Shown: one piece after another, positions 9,561-18,663 of the stretch | Numbering within the stretch: the first letter of the stretch is position 1 | Layout: each line of letters opens with the position of its first letter | Assembly (NCBI RefSeq): GCF_001580365.1 | Contig: NZ_CP014480.1 | Span: forward strand, 248,001 to 312,000 | Source: Kocuria turfanensis | Lineage (GTDB): Bacteria; Actinomycetota; Actinomycetes; Actinomycetales; Micrococcaceae | Direction: 5' to 3' | Length of the DNA stretch: 64,000 nucleotides | Translations under genes and position numbers: made by a program | The notes under the pieces: generated by a model | What the model was told of the DNA's origin: nothing | The model's database searches: none | Seen by the model: only the letters and a program-made list of their open reading frames with translations

Positions 9561-10478
9561 ATGCTCAGCATGACCTTCACCGGGCTCGTGGCCTATCCGA
9601 TCACCCCGTTCCAGCCGGGCGGCCGGCTGGACCTGGAGTCCCTCGAGCGCTACGTCCGCCGGCTGTCCCGCTCCGGGGTGGACTCCGTGGTGGTGCTGGG
9701 CAACTCGGGCAGCTTCGCGTACCTCTCCGCTGACGAGCGGGCGGAGGTCGTGCGCGTGGCGGTGGAGGCCGCCCGCGGCTCCGGGGTGCCGGTGGGCGCC
9801 GAGATCTCGGCCATGACCACCCGCGAGGTCCTCGACATGGCCTACGCCGCCGAGAACGGCGGGGCGGACGGACTGGTGCTCAACCCGCTGTCCTACATCC
9901 CGCTCGTCTCCCAGGAGATCGCCGACCAGGTGGAGACGGTGGCCGCGGCCGTGTCCCTGCCGCTGTGCGTCTACAACAACCCGACGACGACGGGCTTCAG
10001 CTACCCGGTGGAACTCGCGGCCGAGCTGTCCTGGCTCGAGAACGTGAACGCCTTCAAGGACACCGCCGGATCCCCGGCCGAGTACGCCCAGCGCCGCGCC
10101 CGTTTCGCGGAGCTCGCCGAGCCGGGCACCGCGCACGGGGTCAGCGGCGAGCGGCTGCTGCACGAGGCGGCGCCGGACGCCGCCGGGTGGCACTCCGGGA
10201 TCGCGGCGGTGCTGCCGCGCCAGTACGCCGCCTTCCGCGCCGCGGTGGTCGAAGGCGACGAGGTGGCCGTGCACACGTGGCAGGCCGCCCTGGCCCCGCT
10301 GCTCGAGATCCTGCGCCAGGAGCGCCCGCTGAGCTCCCTCTACGCCCTCGCGGAGGTCTGCGGGGTGAGCACGGCCCCGCCCCGGCGGCCGCTGCTGCCC
10401 ATTCCCTCGGCCAGCCGGCAGCGGCTGGCGCAGGCGGTGGAGGAGCTGCTCGACGAGGCGCCCGACGAGCGGTCCTGA
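9561..10478 (+). CDS. Dihydrodipicolinate synthase family protein (class I aldolase/lyase)
   Basis: A 305-residue DapA/NanA-superfamily TIM-barrel protein. The Schiff-base lysine lies in NAFKDTAG near residue 160, and VYNNPTTTGF holds the conserved Tyr. Where true DapA has the GTTGE loop this protein has GNSGSFAYLS, so it is probably not the lysine-pathway enzyme. The C-terminal part is more divergent and Arg/Ala-rich. The substrate is likely a 2-keto acid, but it cannot be named. It is a single leaderless gene that ends convergently six bases from ctaA. Confidence 0.85.
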   Translation: MLSMTFTGLVAYPITPFQPGGRLDLESLERYVRRLSRSGVDSVVVLGNSGSFAYLSADERAEVVRVAVEAARGSGVPVGAEISAMTTREVLDMAYAAENGGADGLVLNPLSYIPLVSQEIADQVETVAAAVSLPLCVYNNPTTTGFSYPVELAAELSWLENVNAFKDTAGSPAEYAQRRARFAELAEPGTAHGVSGERLLHEAAPDAAGWHSGIAAVLPRQYAAFRAAVVEGDEVAVHTWQAALAPLLEILRQERPLSSLYALAEVCGVSTAPPRRPLLPIPSASRQRLAQAVEELLDEAPDERS

Positions 10479-10488
10479 GCGCGCTCAG
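10475..10488. repeat. 14-bp palindrome containing both convergent stop codons
   Basis: ctgagcgcgctcag is a perfect palindrome. It contains the TGA of the DapA-like gene (10476-10478) and the TGA of ctaA on the other strand (10485-10487). It may act as a minimal two-way stem at the transcript ends. Confidence 0.45.
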
Positions 10489-11510
10489 CCGCGGGCGGGA
10501 GCCTCGGCGACCGGCTGGTCCGGGGCGGCGCGCACGACCACGTCCGGGGTGCGGGTGAGCGCGAAGCCCTTCTCCACGGTCCGGGCCGCGGCCCAGACCA
10601 GCGCCGCGGAGCCCACCAGGTGCAGGGCCACGGCCACGATCGGCAGGCCGTTGAAGTACTGGTAGTAGCCGATCAGCGCCTGCAGCACGAGCACGGCCAG
10701 CATCACGTGCAGCGCGGACGCCACGGGCACGGGCCACCGTCGGCGCCGCGCCAGGACGAGTCCCACGACCACGGTGACGACGATCAGGTACACCGGCACC
10801 GCGTGGGCCCGGGTGATGAGGTAGGCGTCGAAGGCGTGCCGGGCGCTGGAGTCGTCCCCGCTGTGCGGGCCGGTGCCGGTGACCAGGGTCCCCAGGTAGA
10901 GGATCAGGGCGGTGAGCACGCCGACGGTCACCACCAGGGCGCGGATCAGGCTCCGCTGGCTCAGGGCCTGGCCGGGGCGCTCGGCGTCGCGCACGGCCGG
11001 CAGGGACCGTCTGCGGGTCCGGTTGACCAGGACGGCGGACAGGGCGATCATCGCGCTGGAGATCAGGTAGTGGATGCCCACCAGCCACGGGTTCAGGCCG
11101 GTGTGGACCACCACTCCGCCGACCACCGCCTGCAGCGGGATGGCCAGCCCGAGCACCAGGGCGATGAGCATCAGGTCCCAGTGCCGGTGGCCCAGCCGCA
11201 GCACGGCCAGGAACGTCAGGACCGCCACGAGCGCGAGCACGAAGGTGAGCAGCCGGTTGCCGAACTCGATCACCCCGTGCAGGCCCATCTCGGCGGTGTT
11301 CGTCCAGGACTCGTCCGTGCAGCGGGGCCAGGTGGGGCAGCCCAGGCCGGAGCCGGTCAGCCGCACCAGCCCGCCGGTGAGGATCAGCAGCGAGTTGGCC
11401 AGCAGGGAGGCCACCGCCATCCACCGCACCCACGGGGTGATCCGGGTCGGCATCAGGAACCTGCCGTCCGCTCGGACGTCGGCGTCGGTGGGGTCGCTGG
11501 CGCGGGTCAT
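10485..11510 (-). CDS. ctaA: Heme A synthase (Cox15/CtaA)
   Basis: Oxidises the C8 methyl of heme O to a formyl group to make heme A for cytochrome aa3. The 341-residue product has about eight transmembrane helices. An early segment has LTGGLVRLTGSGLGCP with the paired-Cys loop (GCPTWPRC), followed by GVIEFGNRL with the heme-binding Glu and Asn region, and conserved heme-ligand His residues in GIHYLIS, RAHAVP and ALHL. ATG at 11510 has GGAAGTGAAG upstream. A TAAACT -10 box lies at 11555-11560. It works with ctaB and SURF1. Confidence 0.93.
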   Translation of the reverse strand: MTRASDPTDADVRADGRFLMPTRITPWVRWMAVASLLANSLLILTGGLVRLTGSGLGCPTWPRCTDESWTNTAEMGLHGVIEFGNRLLTFVLALVAVLTFLAVLRLGHRHWDLMLIALVLGLAIPLQAVVGGVVVHTGLNPWLVGIHYLISSAMIALSAVLVNRTRRRSLPAVRDAERPGQALSQRSLIRALVVTVGVLTALILYLGTLVTGTGPHSGDDSSARHAFDAYLITRAHAVPVYLIVVTVVVGLVLARRRRWPVPVASALHVMLAVLVLQALIGYYQYFNGLPIVAVALHLVGSAALVWAAARTVEKGFALTRTPDVVVRAAPDQPVAEAPARG

Positions 11511-11554
11511 GGCTTCACTTCCGGACGGAGGAGGGCGGGTGCGAGTGCCGTCCC

Positions 11555-11560
11555 AGTTTA
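11555..11560 (-). promoter_or_regulatory. Candidate ctaA -10 box TAAACT
   Basis: TAAACT on the minus strand lies 44 bases upstream of the ctaA start and would give a leader of about 37 bases carrying the ribosome site. Confidence 0.4.
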
Positions 11561-11683
11561 TCCGCCTTCGCCCCGCTCCGCGCACGGGCGGGAAGCGCGC
11601 GGACCGGGGGAGCGGCGGCCCCGGGCACCGGGGTCCGGCCGGCGCCGGGCGGCGGGCCGGTCCGGCCGGGGCGGGGCCGGTGG

Positions 11684-12472
11684 TCAGCTCCAGCGGAACC
11701 AGCGCACCGCGGCGGCCCACGCGGCGGCGGCCCAGACGGCGAGCACCAGCAGCGGCAGCAGCGTGGGCGCGCCCGTGAGGAACGTCTCCCGCATCGCGGT
11801 GCCCAGCGCCCCGGAGGGCAGCAGGTCCACCAGCCAGGACAGCGCCGGCGGCAGCGTGCGGGAGGGGAACAGGGTCCCGCCGACCGCCGCGAGCACCACC
11901 CAGACCAGGTTGGTCACGGCCAGGGTGGCCTCGGCGCGCACGGTGCCGGCCAGCAGCAGGCCCAGCCCGGTGAACGCGGCGGCGCCGAGCAGCAGCACCG
12001 GCACGGAGACGAGCACCGCCACCGGGTCCGGGCGCCACCCGAGGGCGGCGCCGAGGGCCCCGACGAGCACGTACTGCACCGCCAGCACGGCCAGGATCGC
12101 CACCAGCTTGCCGGTGATCAGCCCGCCGCGGCCCAGGGGCGTGGTCGAGAGGAACCGCAGCACGCCGTAGCGGCGGTCGAAGCCGGTCTGGATGCCCTGG
12201 CCGGAGAACGCGTTGGAGAGCACGCACAGGGTGAGCACGCCCGGCACCGCGACGTCCACACGGGTGAGGCCCGGCGGGACGTCGGCGTCCAGCAGGTCGG
12301 TGAGGGTCAGGGCCACGAGTGCCATCAGCGGCAGGATCACCAGCAGCAGCAGCTGCTCGCCGTTGCGCAGCATGGTCAGCGCCTCGTAGCGGGACTGCGC
12401 GGCGACCCGGCGGGCCAGGGGAGCGGGGTCCGAGCGCGGTGGCGTGGCGCGGGGCTGGGCGGGTGCGGTCAT
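11684..12472 (-). CDS. ABC-2 type transporter permease
   Basis: A 262-residue membrane protein with six predicted helices, the permease half of an ABC-2 exporter. The soluble N-terminus of about 30 residues leads into MLRNGEQLLLL and the first helix. The cytoplasmic loop RRYGVLRFLSTTPLGR is typical of ABC-2 permeases. The ATG overlaps the stop of the upstream ATPase (ATGA), so the pair is co-translated. Neighbours on the minus strand are heme genes; in many actinobacteria an ABC-2 pair lies between ctaA and the suf operon. Substrate unknown. Confidence 0.85.
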   Translation of the reverse strand: MTAPAQPRATPPRSDPAPLARRVAAQSRYEALTMLRNGEQLLLLVILPLMALVALTLTDLLDADVPPGLTRVDVAVPGVLTLCVLSNAFSGQGIQTGFDRRYGVLRFLSTTPLGRGGLITGKLVAILAVLAVQYVLVGALGAALGWRPDPVAVLVSVPVLLLGAAAFTGLGLLLAGTVRAEATLAVTNLVWVVLAAVGGTLFPSRTLPPALSWLVDLLPSGALGTAMRETFLTGAPTLLPLLVLAVWAAAAWAAAVRWFRWS

Positions 12473-13467
12473 CGGATCTCCCGTCCGGAGATGTCGAGGA
12501 AGACGTCCTCGAGGGTGCGGGGCTGCAGGGACAGGGACTCGGGCAGGGCGCCGGTGGCCGTGAACCAGCGGGTCACCGTCTCCAGCTGTTCCGGGGTGAG
12601 CCGGCCGGTCAGCGTCACCGTGCGGTCGGAGCGGCTCGCGTGCACGTCCTCGAACCCGGGTCCCTCCCACGGGAAGGGGCCGGCCGCGACCTGCTCGGGG
12701 GTCAGGGTCAGGGCCAGCACGGCCGGGGCGTCCGCGCCGGGGGCCACCAGCTCGGCCACGGAGCCCTGGGCCATGACCCGGCCGTGGTCGACGATGTAGA
12801 CCTGGTCGGCCAGCCGCTGGGCGTCGTCGAGCAGGTGCGTGGTCAGGATGATGCACACGCCCTCGCGGCGCAGCTGCTGGACGAGGTCGAAGACGATGTT
12901 GCGGGACTGCGGGTCCATCCCGGCCGAGGGCTCGTCCAGGAACAGGACCTCCGGATTGCCCGCCAGGGCCGCCGCCAGGGCCACCCGCTGCCGCTGGCCG
13001 CCGGAGAGGCGGCGGACCACCGTGCGGTCGAAGCCGTTGATGCCCAGCCGCTCCACGAGCGCGTCCATGTCCCGGGGGCTGCGGTAGAGGGAGGCGACGT
13101 GGCGCAGCAGCTCCAGCGGGCGCACCGCCTGCGGCAGCCCGCCCTCCTGGAGCATGACGCCCACCCGGGCGCGCAGCTCCGGGCCGGCCTGCCACGGGTC
13201 CTGCCCGAGCAGCCGGACGGTGCCCTCCGAGGGCCGCTGCAGGCCCTGGGCGCACTCCAGCGTGGTGGTCTTGCCCGCGCCGTTGGGGCCGAGCAGCGCC
13301 GTGATCTCGCCGTGCCGAGCGGTCAGGGAGAGGCCGTCGACGGCGTGCACCACGTCCGCGCCCTGCTCCGGGCCGCGGCGGGGGCGTCGTCGGCGGGCGG
13401 GGAACTGTTTGACGAGGCGCTCGATCGCCAGCGCGGGCGAGGACGCGGGGGGACTGTGGGCGGGCAC
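12469..13467 (-). CDS. ABC transporter ATP-binding protein
   Basis: ATPase subunit (332 residues) of the exporter encoded with the downstream permease. Walker A is GPNGAGKTT, the signature LSGGQRQRVAL, and Walker B is VLFLDEPSAG with MDPQ as the D-loop. The C-terminal 100 residues form the accessory domain usual in drug/lipid-type ABC-2 ATPases and end in TLEDVFLDISGR. The open frame extends upstream, but GTG at 13467 lies six bases after a TACACT box, so I take it as a leaderless start. It is transcribed away from sufR. Confidence 0.87.
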   Translation of the reverse strand: MPAHSPPASSPALAIERLVKQFPARRRRPRRGPEQGADVVHAVDGLSLTARHGEITALLGPNGAGKTTTLECAQGLQRPSEGTVRLLGQDPWQAGPELRARVGVMLQEGGLPQAVRPLELLRHVASLYRSPRDMDALVERLGINGFDRTVVRRLSGGQRQRVALAAALAGNPEVLFLDEPSAGMDPQSRNIVFDLVQQLRREGVCIILTTHLLDDAQRLADQVYIVDHGRVMAQGSVAELVAPGADAPAVLALTLTPEQVAAGPFPWEGPGFEDVHASRSDRTVTLTGRLTPEQLETVTRWFTATGALPESLSLQPRTLEDVFLDISGREIR

Positions 13468-13473
13468 CGGACC

Positions 13474-13479
13474 AGTGTA
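13474..13479 (-). promoter_or_regulatory. Leaderless-type -10 box TACACT
   Basis: TACACT on the minus strand ends six bases before the GTG of the ABC ATPase. Confidence 0.5.
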
Positions 13480-13567
13480 GTGGGGCGCGCCGACGCCCCG
13501 TTCCTCTTGGCCCTGCCGCGCCGGGGGGTTATTATGAGTAAGTCGCGATTTCTGCCGCAGGGCCCGG

Positions 13568-13583
13568 GTAAGGCTGAACTTAC
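13568..13583. promoter_or_regulatory. Candidate operator GTAAG-N6-CTTAC upstream of sufR
   Basis: A 16-base inverted repeat with 5-bp arms in the 240-base region between the ABC exporter and sufR. It is relatively AT-rich for this genome. It may bind SufR or another regulator; no published consensus is matched exactly. Confidence 0.4.
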
Positions 13584-13610
13584 TGGCCGCACCGGAATGA
13601 ATAACGACAT

Positions 13611-13630
13611 ACTGAGGTTGTGTATTCAGT
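13611..13630. promoter_or_regulatory. Candidate operator ACTGA-N10-TCAGT upstream of sufR
   Basis: A 20-base inverted repeat with perfect 5-bp arms ending 76 bases before the sufR ATG. It is placed where an autoregulating SufR would act. Confidence 0.4.
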
Positions 13631-13706
13631 GAGCCCCGGCACGGGGCGCACCGCGCAGCACACCACCTTCCACCCCATCTCCGATCAGGAAGCGCACGGT
13701 TCACCC

Positions 13707-14498
13707 ATGACCCACACCACGGACGCCCGGAGCCTGTCCCGCTCCCCGGGCGGGCCGCGGGCGGAGCAGGAGGAGAACACCCGCTCCCGCGTGCTGGGGG
13801 CCGTCCTGGAGCACGGGCCGGTCTCGGCCGCCGACCTCGGCGACATGCTCGAGCTCACCCCGGCGGCCGTGCGCCGCCACCTCGACGCCCTCGAGCAGCA
13901 GCACTACATCGAGGTCACCATGGTCCGCCGCCGCACCGGCGGCGCCGGGCGCCCCGCTCGCCGCTACGTCGTGGCCCCCGAGGGCCACGCCAAGCTCGGC
14001 GACGACTACCTGGAGATCGCCACCGACGCCCTGGAGGCCATCCGGCGCGTCGCCGGTCCCGACGCCGTGCGGGAGTTCATCCAGGAGCGCGTGGACCGGC
14101 TCGAGGCCGCGTACCGGCCCGAGGTCGAGGCCGCCGGGCCCGAGGTCGCCGACCGCCTGCCCGTGCTCGTGCGCCTGCTGAGCCAGGACGGCTTCGCCGC
14201 CTCCACGAACGAGGTCGCCGTGGGGCGCGGGGACCAGCGCACCATCGTCTCCGCGCAGCTGTGCCAGGGCCACTGCCCCGTGCGGGAGCTGGCCGCCCGC
14301 TACCCGCAGTTCTGCGAGCTGGAGACCGAGCTCATCGCCCGGCTGCTCGGCACGGACGTCCGCCGGCTCTCCACGCAGGCCGCCGGCGCGCACGTGTGCA
14401 CGACGCACGTACCCCTCGCACGGCCCGGACCCGCCGCGGCCCGGACGACCACGGACCACCCCACAGACCAGACAACAGAGGAAGGCCGTCATGACTGA
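13707..14498 (+). CDS. sufR: Fe-S cluster assembly transcriptional repressor SufR
   Basis: Predicted winged-helix regulator that senses an Fe-S cluster and controls the suf operon. Of 263 residues, about 23-95 form the HTH domain ([20 protein letters not shown] as recognition region). The C-terminal half has a Cys set, CQGHC, then FCELE and HVCTTH, matching the cluster ligands of SufR proteins. ATG at 13707 is chosen; an upstream GTG at 13620 in frame would place the start inside the candidate operator. The last eight bases overlap sufB. Low-complexity tails at both ends look disordered. Confidence 0.9.
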   Translation: MTHTTDARSLSRSPGGPRAEQEENTRSRVLGAVLEHGPVSAADLGDMLELTPAAVRRHLDALEQQHYIEVTMVRRRTGGAGRPARRYVVAPEGHAKLGDDYLEIATDALEAIRRVAGPDAVREFIQERVDRLEAAYRPEVEAAGPEVADRLPVLVRLLSQDGFAASTNEVAVGRGDQRTIVSAQLCQGHCPVRELAARYPQFCELETELIARLLGTDVRRLSTQAAGAHVCTTHVPLARPGPAAARTTTDHPTDQTTEEGRHD

Positions 14499-15945
14499 AC
14501 AGATCGCCAGCGGCAACGACACTGTCATCGCCGACATCCTGGAGAAGAACCCGGAGCTCGAGGGCATCGGCACCTACGAGTACGGCTGGGCGGACTCCGA
14601 CGTCGCCGGCGCCTCAGCGCGCCGCGGCATCAACGAGGAGGTCGTCCGGGACATCTCGGCCAAGAAGAGCGAGCCGCAGTGGATGACCGACCTGCGGCTG
14701 AAGGGCCTGAAGTTCTTCGACCGCAAGCCCATGCCCGCCTGGGGCGCGGACCTCTCCGGCATCGACTTCGACAACATCAAGTACTTCGTGCGCTCCACGG
14801 AGAAGCAGGCCCAGACCTGGGAGGACCTGCCCGAGGACATCCGCAACACCTACGAGAAGCTCGGCATCCCCGAGGCCGAGCGCGGCCGGCTCGTGGCCGG
14901 CGTCGCCGCCCAGTACGAGTCCGAGGTGGTCTACCACCAGATCCGCGAGGACCTCGAGGAGCAGGGTGTCATCTTCATGGACACCGACACCGCCCTCAAG
15001 GAGCACCCGGAGTTCTTCGAGGAGTACTTCGGCACCGTCATCCCGGTGGGCGACAACAAGTTCGCCTCGCTGAACACGGCCGTGTGGTCCGGCGGCTCCT
15101 TCGTCTACGTCCCCAAGGGCGTGCACGTGGAGATCCCGCTGCAGGCCTACTTCCGCATCAACACCGAGAACATGGGCCAGTTCGAGCGGACGCTGATCAT
15201 CGCGGACGAGGACTCCTACGTCCACTACATCGAAGGCTGCACGGCGCCGATCTACAACACCGACTCGCTGCACTCCGCCGTGGTCGAGATCATCGTCAAG
15301 AAGAACGCCCGGGTGCGCTACACGACCATCCAGAACTGGTCGAACAACGTGTACAACCTGGTGACCAAGCGCGCGATCGCCCACGAGGGCGCCACCATGG
15401 AGTGGATCGACGGCAACATCGGCTCGAAGGTGACGCAGAAGTACCCGGCCGTCTACATGACCGGGGAGCACGCCCGCGGCGAGACCCTCTCGATCGCCTT
15501 CGCCGGCGAGGGCCAGCACCAGGACACCGGCTCGAAGATGGTGCACATCGCGCCGAACACCTCCTCGTCGATCGTCTCGAAGTCCGTGGCCCGCAACGGC
15601 GGCCGCGCCGCCTACCGCGGCCTCGTGCAGGTCCGCGAGGGCGCCAAGGGCTCCAAGTCCAACGTGGTCTGCGACGCCCTGCTGGTCGACACGATCTCCC
15701 GCTCGGACACCTACCCCTACGTCGACATCCGCGAGGACGACGTGTCCATGGGCCACGAGGCGACCGTCTCGCGGGTCTCCGAGGAGCAGCTGTTCTACCT
15801 CATGCAGCGAGGCCTGGCCGAGGACGAGGCCATGGCGATGATCGTGCGCGGCTTCGTGGAGCCGATCGCCCGTGAGCTCCCCATGGAGTACGCGCTCGAA
15901 CTCAACCGCCTCATCGAACTGCAGATGGAAGGATCCGTTGGCTGA
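14491..15945 (+). CDS. sufB: Fe-S cluster assembly protein SufB
   Basis: Scaffold subunit of the SufBCD complex, on which Fe-S clusters are built from sulfur delivered by the SufS route. The 484-residue length is standard and no intein is present. Conserved blocks include YGWADSD near residue 30, [21 protein letters not shown], the Cys of [10 protein letters not shown], and the C-terminal [12 protein letters not shown] shared with SufD. It overlaps sufR and is followed almost without a gap by sufD. GAGGAAGG lies upstream of the ATG. Confidence 0.97.
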   Translation: MTEQIASGNDTVIADILEKNPELEGIGTYEYGWADSDVAGASARRGINEEVVRDISAKKSEPQWMTDLRLKGLKFFDRKPMPAWGADLSGIDFDNIKYFVRSTEKQAQTWEDLPEDIRNTYEKLGIPEAERGRLVAGVAAQYESEVVYHQIREDLEEQGVIFMDTDTALKEHPEFFEEYFGTVIPVGDNKFASLNTAVWSGGSFVYVPKGVHVEIPLQAYFRINTENMGQFERTLIIADEDSYVHYIEGCTAPIYNTDSLHSAVVEIIVKKNARVRYTTIQNWSNNVYNLVTKRAIAHEGATMEWIDGNIGSKVTQKYPAVYMTGEHARGETLSIAFAGEGQHQDTGSKMVHIAPNTSSSIVSKSVARNGGRAAYRGLVQVREGAKGSKSNVVCDALLVDTISRSDTYPYVDIREDDVSMGHEATVSRVSEEQLFYLMQRGLAEDEAMAMIVRGFVEPIARELPMEYALELNRLIELQMEGSVG

Positions 15946-17311
15946 CATGTCCAAGCTGAACGAAACGATTCGCAACGCGGCGGAGGCCGCCGCCTCCGCC
16001 GCCACCGCCGTGGCCGAGAAGGCCGTCGGCACGGCCAAGGACGTCTACGACAACCTGGGCGAGAAGGTCGACGGCGTCCCGACCGGGGACGGGCGCATCG
16101 CCATCCCGGGCATGGACCAGGAGGGCGAGCGGCTCGCCCGCGACAAGGTCGAGAACGACACCCTCGTGCGGGAGTCCGCCCGCGGCGGCAGCGCCGAGGG
16201 CCCGGACTCCTCCCGCGCCGGGCGGCGCACGTCCTACGACGTGGCCGACTTCCCGAAGATCAGCGGCAAGGAGGAGGACTTCCGGTTCACCCCGGTCAAG
16301 CGCCTCAAGGGCCTGCACGCCGACGCCCTCACCGGCCCGGCGCCGGCGGTGACCGTGGACTCCGACGCCGTGCGCGTGGAGACCGTCGGCCGCGACGACG
16401 CCCGGATCGGCAGCGCCGGCATCCCCGAGGACCGGGTCTCCGCCAACGCGTGGAGCAGCGTCACCGAGGCCACCGTGCTCACGGTGCCGCAGGAGGCCGA
16501 GATCGCCGCGCCCGTCGTCGTCGACATCCACGGCACGGACGCCACCCCGGCGGCCCAGCACCTGGTGATCGACGCCCAGCCCTTCTCCAAGGCCCTGGTG
16601 GTCCTGCGCCACCACGGCAGCGCGGTGCTCTCGCAGAACGTCGAGTTCCGGGTCGGCGACTCCGCGAACCTCACCGTGGTGACCCTCCAGGAGTGGGACG
16701 ACGACGCCGTGCACGCCTCCGCACAGCAGGCGCGCCTGGGCCGCTCGGCCTCCTTCAAGCACGTGCTCGTCTCCCTCGGCGGGGACCTGGTGCGCGTGAC
16801 CCCGTCCACCCGCTTCGACGCCCCCGGCGGGTCCGTGGAGATGTACGGGCTCACCTTCGTGGACGCCGGCCAGCACCTGGAGTCCCGGCTGTTCGTGGAC
16901 CACTCCCAGCCGCACTGCACCTCGCGGGTGACCTACAAGTCCGCGCTGCAGGGCGAGAACGCGCACGGCGTGTGGGTCGGCGACGTCCTGATCCGCGCCA
17001 CCGCGGAGGGCACCGACACCTACGAGCTGAACCGGAACCTGATCCTGGGCGACGGGCCCCGCATGGACTCGGTGCCGAACCTCGAGATCGAGACCGGTCT
17101 GATCGCGGGCGCCGGCCACGCCTCCACCACCGGGCAGCTGGACGACGAGCACCTGTACTACCTCATGTCCCGGGGCATCCCCGAGGACGAGGCGCGCCGG
17201 CTCGTGGTGCGCGGCTTCCTCTTCGAGATCCTCCAGCAGATCGGTGTCCCGGACATCGAGGAGCGGCTGCGCGGGGCCGTCCAGGACGAGCTCGCCTCCG
17301 CCAACCACTGA
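15938..17311 (+). CDS. sufD: Fe-S cluster assembly protein SufD with N-terminal extension
   Basis: Partner of SufB in the SufBCD scaffold. The C-terminal portion is a regular SufD, from about residue 95 ([20 protein letters not shown]) to the conserved block with [23 protein letters not shown]. The first 80 residues are unusual: an Ala-rich amphipathic stretch ([19 protein letters not shown]), then a Gly/Arg/Ser-rich linker. A TTG at 15938 is favoured because GGAAGG ends four bases before it; ATG at 15947 is the alternative. The TTG overlaps the sufB stop codon region. Confidence 0.92.
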   Translation: MADMSKLNETIRNAAEAAASAATAVAEKAVGTAKDVYDNLGEKVDGVPTGDGRIAIPGMDQEGERLARDKVENDTLVRESARGGSAEGPDSSRAGRRTSYDVADFPKISGKEEDFRFTPVKRLKGLHADALTGPAPAVTVDSDAVRVETVGRDDARIGSAGIPEDRVSANAWSSVTEATVLTVPQEAEIAAPVVVDIHGTDATPAAQHLVIDAQPFSKALVVLRHHGSAVLSQNVEFRVGDSANLTVVTLQEWDDDAVHASAQQARLGRSASFKHVLVSLGGDLVRVTPSTRFDAPGGSVEMYGLTFVDAGQHLESRLFVDHSQPHCTSRVTYKSALQGENAHGVWVGDVLIRATAEGTDTYELNRNLILGDGPRMDSVPNLEIETGLIAGAGHASTTGQLDDEHLYYLMSRGIPEDEARRLVVRGFLFEILQQIGVPDIEERLRGAVQDELASANH

Positions 17312-17352
17312 GCCCTTTCCCCACACTCTTCCCGACCACAGGAGAACCATCC

Positions 17353-18114
17353 ATGGCAACTCTCGAGATCAAGGACCTGCACGCGTCCGTCGTGCTCGAC
17401 GACGAGACCACCAAGCCGATCCTCAAGGGCGTGAACCTCACCATCAAGTCCGGTGAGGTGCACGCGATCATGGGCCCCAACGGGTCCGGCAAGTCCACCC
17501 TGGCCTCCACCATCGCCGGGCACCCCAAGTACGTCGTCGACTCCGGCCAGGTCCTCCTGGACGGCGAGGACGTCCTGGAGATGTCCGTGGACGAGCGCGC
17601 CCGCGCCGGGCTCTTCCTGGCCATGCAGTACCCCGTGGAGATCCCCGGCGTGACGACCTCCAACTTCCTGCGCACCGCCAAGACCGCCATCGACGGCGAG
17701 GCCCCCTCCCTGCGCACGTGGACGAAGGACGTCAAGGCCGCCATGGAGCAGCTGAAGATCAGCCCCGACATGATCCAGCGCAACGTCAACGAGGGCTTCT
17801 CCGGCGGCGAGAAGAAGCGCCACGAGATCCTCCAGCTCGAGCTGCTCAAGCCCAAGATGGCCCTGCTCGACGAGACCGACTCCGGCCTCGACGTCGACGC
17901 GCTGAAGGTCGTGTCCGAGGGCGTCAACCGCGCCCTGGAGACCAACGGCATGGGCGTCATGCTGATCACCCACTACACGCGGATCCTGCGCTACATCAAG
18001 CCGCAGTTCGTGCACGTGTTCGCCGACGGCCGCGTCGTCGACGAGGGCGGGCCCGAGCTCGCCGAGCGGCTCGAGAACGAGGGCTACGACCGCTACCTGG
18101 CTCCCGTCAAGTAA
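17353..18114 (+). CDS. sufC: Fe-S cluster assembly ATPase SufC
   Basis: ABC-type ATPase that drives conformational change in the SufBCD scaffold. Its 253 residues carry Walker A GPNGSGKST (41-49), the family-specific signature GFSGGEKKRHEI, and Walker B MALLDETDSGLDVD. LFLAMQYPVEIPGV is a SufC hallmark. It lies 41 bases after sufD; the ATG has CAGGAG about ten bases upstream. No SufS or SufU follows in this window; the operon instead continues with SufT. Confidence 0.97.
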   Translation: MATLEIKDLHASVVLDDETTKPILKGVNLTIKSGEVHAIMGPNGSGKSTLASTIAGHPKYVVDSGQVLLDGEDVLEMSVDERARAGLFLAMQYPVEIPGVTTSNFLRTAKTAIDGEAPSLRTWTKDVKAAMEQLKISPDMIQRNVNEGFSGGEKKRHEILQLELLKPKMALLDETDSGLDVDALKVVSEGVNRALETNGMGVMLITHYTRILRYIKPQFVHVFADGRVVDEGGPELAERLENEGYDRYLAPVK

Positions 18115-18149
18115 GCGCCGCGCCGACCAGCACCGAAAGGAGGCCAGCG

Positions 18150-18512
18150 ATGGCCGACACCCCTGCTGAGACCCCCGTCGACACCTCCGAGGCCCCTGCG
18201 GGCCGTCTCTCCACGGAGGAGGTCGAGGAGGCGCTCAAGAACGTCATCGACCCCGAGCTCGGCGTCAACATCGTCGACCTGGGCCTGCTCTACGGCTCCC
18301 GGTGGGCCGAGGACGGCGCCCTGATCCTGGACATGACCCTCACGACCGCGGCCTGCCCGCTGCAGGACGTCATCGAGGAGCAGGTCGAGCAGAACCTCGG
18401 CCCGCTGCTGGACGAGTGGCGGGTCAACTGGGTCTGGATGCCGCCGTGGGGTCCCGATCGGATCACCGAGGACGGCCGCGACCAGATGCGGGCCCTGGGC
18501 TTCAACATCTGA
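18150..18512 (+). CDS. sufT: SufT-like metal-sulfur cluster assembly factor (DUF59)
   Basis: A 120-residue MIP18/DUF59 protein thought to help transfer or mature Fe-S clusters. Residues 24-120 hold the domain with DPELGVNIVDLGL and the single conserved Cys69 in TTAACPLQ. The first 20 residues are acidic and disordered. The ribosome site GAAAGGAGG is close to ideal. It is the last gene of the suf operon; a 20-bp stem terminator follows 20 bases after the stop. sufS and sufU normally lie between sufC and sufT in related genomes and are absent here. Confidence 0.9.
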   Translation: MADTPAETPVDTSEAPAGRLSTEEVEEALKNVIDPELGVNIVDLGLLYGSRWAEDGALILDMTLTTAACPLQDVIEEQVEQNLGPLLDEWRVNWVWMPPWGPDRITEDGRDQMRALGFNI

Positions 18513-18531
18513 GCACCCTCCCGGCACGACC

Positions 18532-18573
18532 ACGGCGCCCCGCCCACCTCGCACGAGGTGGGCGGGGCGCCGT
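18532..18573 (+). terminator. Terminator of the suf operon
   Basis: Perfect 20-bp inverted repeat (18532-18551 with 18554-18573) with a two-base centre, beginning 20 bases after the sufT stop. There is no U-tract. Confidence 0.75.
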
Positions 18574-18651
18574 CGTCGCCCGGGTGCCGCACCCGTGCCG
18601 TTCCCGGCGGTAACCTTCCTGCCTTTCGGGCCGTGGAGCACGACGGGCTCC

Positions 18652-18657
18652 TACACT
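18652..18657 (+). promoter_or_regulatory. Leaderless-type -10 box TACACT
   Basis: TACACT ends six bases before the ATG of the ZIP transporter gene at 18664. Confidence 0.5.
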
Positions 18658-18663
18658 GCGGTC

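Noticed and set aside
13620..13706. Upstream GTG extension of sufR
   Set aside because: The extra residues are not conserved in type, have no ribosome site and would lie across the candidate operator.
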